In this document: positions 61,101 through 64,000 of the stretch, one piece after another | Numbering within the stretch: position 1 is the stretch's first letter | How the letters are laid out: each line of letters begins with the position of its first letter | Assembly: GCA_030248215.1 (NCBI GenBank) | Contig: JASANG010001564.1 | Span: forward strand, 1 to 64,000 | Origin: Enoplolaimus lenunculus | Taxonomy: Eukaryota; Nematoda; Enoplea; Enoplida; Thoracostomopsidae | Length of the DNA: 64,000 nt | Reading direction: 5' to 3' | Position numbers and translations under genes: made by a program | The notes under the pieces: model-generated | What the model was told of the DNA's origin: nothing | What the model saw: the letters and a program-made list of their open reading frames with translations, nothing else | The model's database searches: none

Positions 61101-62287
61101 ACCAAATGTCCCATTACTACTGGTAAGAATAAAAACTATACGCAATGTAACGCAATTAACAAAACTGGTCAGACCTAAAAATAAAATCTTCTTATGACAT
61201 CATTAAAAGCAAACCTCATTTAGATTATTGCACGGGATCGCGTTTGTGTAACCAGTTTTTAATCTTTCAGCACTCAGTTCATCCTGCAATAAATTAACAA
61301 GGATCATGTAAGTAAAAAATATCAATAAACTATGCGTTGGTCGCTATGGCGCAAATTGTTTTCCAGCGACATATGTATAGCTGCGGGGCATAGTACAATA
61401 TAAGCATGGGCCGAGCAAAACATCCGATGTTCGATTTACATTGTTCCGACTTCGATAAGGACGCCAAAACTGAGTAGTTTAACAACAATTTTTTGAGTCA
61501 CAGCCCACTGCGGACAATGAACATTCCAGTGTAAGTTTCTATAGTTTCACTAGGTAGTAGGTACATACGTAATATCAATAACTTATCTTAAATCTGGGAG
61601 TTTGCTACCGGGAGATGATGTGTCCCCACTCGGCCATAGCCCCCATACCCAATTCGTCTCCGATTCATGCCACCTCCCCCCGACGAAACATGTTGCCCAG
61701 GGAGAATAATCTTAGCCACAAAAATTCAACTTTTTTGAAGGTCAAATACGCATTCTGCTTCCAGTTATAATGTAATAGACAAGCGTGTAATCATGAGATA
61801 AACGCAGTTAGAAAGGCGGGCTACGTGTAGCAGTAGTTGAGCGTTCACTAAAAGATCCGCAGGCTTGAAGTTCGCTCCCGCTCTGCAGGACTGCTTTTTA
61901 GCTGCTTAAGAAAAATGCCTAAAGTTCAGGTTCCTATACAGACTGACAAATAGGTAACCGTGTAAAGCATTTACATGTTATATACTAAAGATCAAGCTAG
62001 TATGGTTGTACGCATGTGCGTCATGCTTGTACCAGAGCCTGCACTCATAATCTGTCGATCGAGTTCGATACCTCTTGGGGACGTGCAACATTTTCAGCTG
62101 CTAACTCAGAACTAAAAACCGTCGTACCCTAGTCACCCAACTTATCACACTGCAAACAAAACCAAAAACAGAAACGAAACGCAAAACTGACCTCTTTCTG
62201 TTTGCACTCTTGTGGATACACGTCCGGCGCGCCAATTTTAGGTTTTTTCAGAGCCCGCCTTTCCTGCGTGGGAATGTTAAATGCCAT
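24670..62287 (-). CDS. MED12: Mediator complex subunit 12 (kohtalo), complete, 46 exons
   Basis: MED12 is the subunit of the nuclear Mediator kinase module that activates Cyclin C-CDK8 and links the module to core Mediator. The start is ATG at 62287-62285, giving MAFNIPTQERRALKKPK, which aligns with the animal MED12 N terminus (LKRPRLGPPDVYPQ). The -3 A and +4 G make a good start context. Exons found by homology run from 62192-62287 (exon 1) to 24670-24931 (exon 46), and the group entries below list all of them. Every donor/acceptor pair is phase-compatible. The exon lengths sum to 11,388 nt (3,795 aa plus TAA), far above human (about 2,180 aa) or Drosophila (about 2,530 aa). The excess is mostly in the Q-rich exon 41. 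Most acceptors read TTTTAG or TTTCAG. Two donors are GC and three acceptors are AAG. Homology is seen across the whole length, so identity is secure; a few exact splice choices are inferred. Confidence 0.96.
26790..26905. repeat. Short dispersed repeat (ccccttttgaaatttttgt type)
   Basis: In MED12 intron 42, two sub-units (caaaaccccttttgaaattt and gaatccccattagaaattt) end in 'gggctacgcc'. The same style of sequence is tandemly duplicated at 57530-57740 in intron 9 (aaaatcatggctac twice, about 95 bp apart). Confidence 0.5.
28572..31541 (-). other. MED12: MED12 exon 41: 990-residue Q-rich (OPA-like) exon with RG-rich end
   Basis: One open 2,970-nt exon (residues about 2330-3319), phase 0 at both ends, between a tttcag acceptor at 31542 and an AAT|gtaagt donor at 28571. 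It begins VENLSPNSGVHAAPNDGN and is then dominated by glutamine with scattered H, L, P, S and K. Several uninterrupted Q runs occur (for example 29231-29310, 30105-30245 and 31060-31115). They are coded mainly by CAA with CAG interspersed. MED12 proteins of other animals have a glutamine-rich OPA domain at the C terminus, so the composition is expected but the size is not. The last 55 or so residues (28572-28735) are rich in GRG/RGG units followed by an AAAAQAAN end. Long reading frames in the other five frames here are repeat shadows. Confidence 0.95.
31931..32956 (-). other. MED12: MED12 exon 40: PQL block and acidic tract
   Basis: This 342-codon exon (residues about 1988-2329) opens with GLQPAGRVIVNPWDIIEG, matching human GLQVSTKQKISPWDLFEG, then MSWFQMVRVDGTGG (human LSWGWFGTVRVDR). 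YYLQPLPEDLPFDD follows (human YYLEPLPLPPEDEE). These place it at the start of the PQL domain. The second half is lineage-specific. It contains an acidic Asp/Ser run near 32330-32415, centred on residues about 2180-2205, with repeated SDSD, DDSDDD and YDDS units, then Gly/Thr/Asn-rich linker. Flanking splice sites are ttgcag before and AAG|gtaagt after, both phase 0. Confidence 0.95.
33862..42082 (-). other. MED12: MED12 exons 26-39: LS region
   Basis: Exons: 41881-42082, 41070-41424, 40590-40715, 40190-40301, 39838-40012, 39153-39513, 38296-38615, 37893-38005, 36856-36999, 36319-36451, 35818-35889, 35030-35139, 34712-34844 and about 33862-34086. Landmarks: LAVLCADITSACI and GFDDLLTSID (exon 26); RLLLHLFTAFLCVPHRA (27); YLLATSHRSISIFPIGQILK (28); ALEVLRDICRQEWI (30); LLRELDLWNLRSTLLQLQLL (32); VWLLAPLLHHLPGPVQIRVL (34); PPFLYVMLTCLKAQEDQRDG (35); QWATLLTQMLTSGIVEAS (37); MEVTVFEPYGTSRRLI (39, human RDVITCEPQGSLID). 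Exons 31 and 32 carry Ser/Gly/Thr-rich insertions. The exon 31 donor appears to be GC (GGAG|gcaagg). The exon 39 donor is either gtaggt at 33861 or gtatgt nine bases further on; both keep frame. Confidence 0.93.
37262..37619. mobile_element. hAT-type MITE with GGATTC body in MED12 intron 33
   Basis: A 358-bp element from CAGGATGGTAACAAAGG to TTCCGTGCCACCCTG with a perfect 8-bp duplication CCTGACCG (37254-37261 and 37620-37627). Both arms consist of TTCGGATTCGG-type units. The intact duplication suggests a fairly recent insertion. Confidence 0.92.
42225..42450 (+). repeat. Dispersed repeat shared with 53415-53660
   Basis: Opens tgttgtttactttttctttg and contains ctaagcag..ttgggacgcg and a ttgg(a)attcaatacaca end. 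The same order occurs at 53415-53660. It lies in MED12 intron 25; no stable coding frame is shared between the copies. Confidence 0.7.
42655..43300 (-). repeat. Second copy of the dispersed repeat of 1-960
   Basis: The arms 42660-42785 and 43140-43260 match 752-860 and 85-205 respectively in reverse orientation, with satellite monomers between them in this copy and a MITE between them in the first copy. This makes the two copies independently interrupted versions of one element. Confidence 0.55.
42790..43090 (-). repeat. Satellite monomers of the pearl-like element in MED12 intron 25
   Basis: About two monomers (atagttagctaatagctaatttgc near 42905 and aatagttagctaataact near 43050, each preceded by cctccaaaaccgat-like sequence) match the tandem core at 18.4-20.0 kb. 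No head or tail of that element is present. They lie between the two halves of the dispersed repeat shared with 1-960. Confidence 0.65.
46075..46260. repeat. Recent 72-bp tandem duplication in MED12 intron 20
   Basis: Two almost identical blocks starting gcactagctctagaacttt / tagctctagaactttgtgtc at about 46079 and 46151. They differ at one base within the first 45, then end in related 'ccggat(c/t)ctccaaattatt' sequence. Confidence 0.75.
48082..48095. repeat. Homopolymer of 14 C in MED12 intron 16
   Basis: Fourteen consecutive C just left of exon 16, in a pyrimidine-rich stretch. An unusual run for such AT-rich DNA and a likely place for sequencing length error. It is outside coding sequence. 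Confidence 0.95.
49471..49825 (+). mobile_element. LINE remnant: RNase H end and C-terminal CCHC-like motif
   Basis: In MED12 intron 14, antisense to the gene. The frame encodes VIICYMKGHTKIPGTHV, like the WVPGHSGIPGNE.AD motif of non-LTR RNase H domains. After a frame change comes LEKQYRHLAILEID, then CKSCNGVNKTAEHILLEC and TAA, the C..C.....T.EHILF.C motif that ends many I-, R1- and LOA-like reverse transcriptase ORFs. It is a short, decayed 3' fragment with at least one frame break and no 5' part. Confidence 0.6.
50369..55014 (-). other. MED12: MED12 intron 13, the longest intron
   Basis: About 4.6 kb between exons 13 and 14. It contains the dispersed repeat at 53415-53660 and a degenerate CCTAAG run at 50575-50645. 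I see no exon of MED12 or another gene in it; the phase at both sides is 0, so none is required. Confidence 0.7.
53415..53660 (+). repeat. Second copy of the 42225-42450 repeat, MED12 intron 13
   Basis: Same orientation and order as the copy at 42225. A short open frame begins inside it (53511) but the sequence is not conserved as protein in the other copy. Confidence 0.7.
56102..56486. mobile_element. hAT-type MITE with CCGGAA body in MED12 intron 11
   Basis: A 385-bp element from CAGGGTGCAACCGGAAT to ATTCCGGTTGCACCCTG. The 8-bp duplication is ACTGTGCC / ACTGTGTC (7 of 8). Both arms are runs of CCGGAA. About 100 bp further on (56590-56699) the end of another family member (gaacagaaattcccgtggaaccctg) is visible. 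Confidence 0.92.
57530..57740. repeat. Tandem duplication of about 95 bp in MED12 intron 9
   Basis: Two copies of tttttcgttacttttYRtgtttgtaacaNaataacc followed by cttctttccaaaatcatggctac. Related to 26790-26905. Confidence 0.65.
58382..62287 (-). other. MED12: MED12 exons 1-8: N-terminal kinase-activation and Med12 domain
   Basis: Exons: 62192-62287, 61215-61283, 60723-60773, 60481-60582, 60115-60198, 59670-59847, 58840-58994 and 58382-58495. Exon 1 carries the PDVYPQ motif. Exon 2 begins DELSAERLKTGY, matching human DELTALNVKQGF, the segment that contacts Cyclin C and stimulates CDK8. Exon 4 encodes FPDQKKRPTKNDYQFW, the counterpart of LPDTGRRKPQVNQKDNFW. Exon 6 encodes VPIFNKKDGAFEIFSKL and exon 7 EWTDLLTVYLRDLMRKLNEYY. 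Exon 8 has LLDRQVLLTWLLDIF, matching human MLDRHEFLTWVLECF. These matches run in the same order and near-equal spacing as in other animals. The human leiomyoma hotspot residues Leu36 and Gly44 correspond to Leu35 and Gly43 here. Confidence 0.95.
59143..59493. mobile_element. hAT-type MITE with GATTCCG body in MED12 intron 6
   Basis: A 351-bp element from CAGGGTGCCACCGGTATTTC to TTCCGATTTGCACCGTG. The flanking octamers CTTCAACT and CTCTAACT match at 6 of 8, so this is older than the copy at 37262. No coding sequence. Confidence 0.82.
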
Positions 62288-62783
62288 CTTGTTGATGACA
62301 CTTCGCTATACGACCCACACGCTAGCACAGTTTATACTAACTTTCAGCTAATCTCTGTAACCCAATAACTTTATAGTTATCAAGTATCAATACAAACTTT
62401 TGGATTGAGAAAAAAAGGTGTCGACTCTGTATAGAAGTCGTGCTGCAACTATTCGGTCGCTAATCGCCTATAGTACAAACCACTAGCTACATACTTATAC
62501 AAAGCGTAACCATATAAAAGTTGACATCGAAATGTTTTCTAAACGCTGTACATATACACTTGTCATATAATAATAACTAGTTTGCGATTGATTACAAAAG
62601 GCATATTAAGCAAGATGTTTAAAAGTCTATAAGTTCTAAAGCATTTAGTAAACTAGTATATTAGCGCCTAATAAAAGCTTAGTTTATATCATGCCCGCGA
62701 GCAACCCGTCCTCAGCTATAGATGGAGTCGATGTAACAAAGTCATCGTCATACGAGCTACGGCGTGAACCATGCACGCGAGAT
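62288..62783. other. MED12 upstream flank
   Basis: Should hold the 5' UTR and promoter. I see no TATA box at a convincing distance and no CpG-rich block. No other gene is visible. Confidence 0.4.
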
Positions 62784-63008
62784 TGTAGGTGGATGTGCCG
62801 CTCTTAAATATATTTATTTCAAACTAAAAACTAAAACTAAAATAAAGACCAAATCCTAAACCATGCCTTAAGGGAGTCCCCGGCCCCGCCTAGTTTCTCT
62901 TAGAACATAAGTTAGGCTCAGGCGTTGCCATCAAACGGGGTAAAATCTATAAAATCTATGTGTGGCGGCTACGTCCGCAGTGTCAGTACTCAGGAGCCCT
63001 GCGTTGCC
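62784..63008 (+). repeat. Tandem duplication, unit 1 conserved block
   Basis: Starts GTAGGTGG, runs through aaactaaaact, ccttaagggagtccc, gcctagtttctctta, gttaggct(c/t)aggcgttgc and ggcggctacgtccgcagtgtca to gccctgcgttgcc. The same order of blocks recurs 600 bp to the right. Confidence 0.75.
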
Positions 63009-63383
63009 AAATTTAGTGGTGTTGAATAGTGTTGCAAATTCAGGAGCGGCTTTGGCCGCGTAATAACTTAGCTAGTCAGCCATCAAAGCTGATATATTGT
63101 TGTTGTTTGTGGTTTGTTGTCGTAGAAAATATGGGTTTGGTAGCCAGCCTCCATAATCATTCTTGTAATTTTCACGATATGTTTTGCGGCTCAATTTTAG
63201 GCTTTTGTTTGGAGTGATTTAGTGTGAGTTAGTTATTCTTGTGATTGATTGATTGGCGTAATGCGGCTTGGGAGACTTTAGACGGTAGGAAGATTAACGG
63301 AATTTAGTCACGCTACCTACGATTTCAGCATACTCTGAACCGGCGGAGAAGTTATTGGTTAACAAAGCGCATAGCGCGGAGCC

Positions 63384-63592
63384 TGTAGGTGGCATTTAAA
63401 CCTTTTTCAAACTAAAACTAAAATATAAAATAAAACCAAATATCAAAACCACACCTTAAGGGAGTCCCTGGCTCCACCTAGTCTCTCTTACAACTTAAGT
63501 TAGGCTTAGGCGTTGCTACAAGGCGTAGAAATTGTTAAATCGATGTTATGGCGGCTGTGTCCGCAATGTCAAACTTACCTGGGCCCTGCGTG
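63384..63592 (+). repeat. Tandem duplication, unit 2 conserved block
   Basis: Counterpart of 62784-63008, with the same blocks and several substitutions. Between and after the blocks, looser similarity continues (ttgttgttgt near 63100 and 63712; aatcattcttg near 63155 and 63862), so the duplicated unit is about 600 bp and runs to the window edge. No long open frame is conserved; it could be a duplicated non-coding or repeat unit. Confidence 0.75.
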
Positions 63593-64000
63593 GCCGTAAA
63601 ATGTCGTTGATTAATTGTGCATATGCTGTTGGCTATTTTTGCGACTAACGACATAGCTAGGCTATGTCAGCACCAACATGGTGCTTTGTGATTGGTTGTG
63701 CGGATAACCATATTGTTGTTGTTGTGGTGGTGTTTTGTGGCAAGGAAAAGGAGAATCAGGGTGTGTGGCTCTGGACCTCAAATGCATAGCGGACACACAA
63801 TTGTGGGTGTCGGCGAAATGCAAATGAGGTCGAGATGCCGAAAAGGGTAGCCAGGACCGGAATCATTCTTGATCTTGAGCTAGTGGAAGTCAGTCGGATA
63901 TATTTTTGGCGAGAGTTGCGTTATACCTATATTTTGAGAGTTACGTTGGTGCACAAAGGTTGAAGGCGGAAGTAGATTGGGTAAGTATTACTTGAAGTTG

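Noticed and set aside
1-64000. CRISPR array, prophage, rRNA or endogenous retrovirus
   Set aside because: No regular spacer arrays, no rRNA-like sequence, and no paired long terminal repeats or capsid/envelope-like frames were seen.

Overview
The window is AT-rich, intron-dense eukaryotic DNA, almost certainly from an invertebrate animal. The evidence is a metazoan-type Mediator subunit gene (MED12) with about 46 exons, an animal-type NUP42 gene, a PAN/Apple-like exon, and many short non-autonomous DNA transposons. The exact lineage cannot be read from the sequence. The very high intron number argues against flies and nematodes. The repeats with a tandem core of about 165 bp resemble in layout the 'pearl'/HINE elements described in bivalves and other marine invertebrates, but that is only a structural analogy.

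Layout. 1-7.5 kb is repeat-rich intergenic or intronic DNA. It holds a TA-target MITE family (three copies, one carrying a nested second MITE), a 674-bp inverted-repeat element full of palindromes, and an adjoining 795-bp inverted-repeat element with two opposed tRNA-like promoters. At 7.54-7.95 kb on the plus strand lies the last exon of a cysteine-bearing PAN/Apple-like gene, followed at 8.2-8.6 kb by a broken OTU-protease sequence. 9.6-12.0 kb (minus) holds the 3' four exons of NUP42, a nuclear-pore mRNA-export factor. 13-23 kb contains two pearl-like elements in opposite orientation, a hAT-type MITE, a C/T-rich minisatellite and a TTA-target MITE with an internal repeat array.

24.67-62.29 kb (minus) is a complete MED12 gene. 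I assembled 46 exons by homology and splice sites. All junction phases agree and the summed coding length is 11,388 nt, which is 3,795 codons plus a stop. The protein keeps the N-terminal Cyclin C/CDK8-activating segment, the LCEWAV region, the LS region and the PQL block. It then expands into a single 990-residue glutamine-rich exon ending in an RG-rich tract, followed by a Q/G-rich tail. Its introns carry three hAT-type MITEs, a satellite fragment, a LINE RNase H remnant and dispersed repeats. The right end (62.8-64.0 kb) carries a roughly 600-bp tandem duplication upstream of MED12.

MED12 belongs to the Mediator kinase module (with CDK8, Cyclin C and MED13) and NUP42 to the mRNA-export step at the pore. 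They are ordinary housekeeping genes, and nothing suggests a functional link between them beyond proximity. No CRISPR array, operon or clear novel multi-gene system is visible. The most unusual content is in the mobile elements and the MED12 low-complexity exon.
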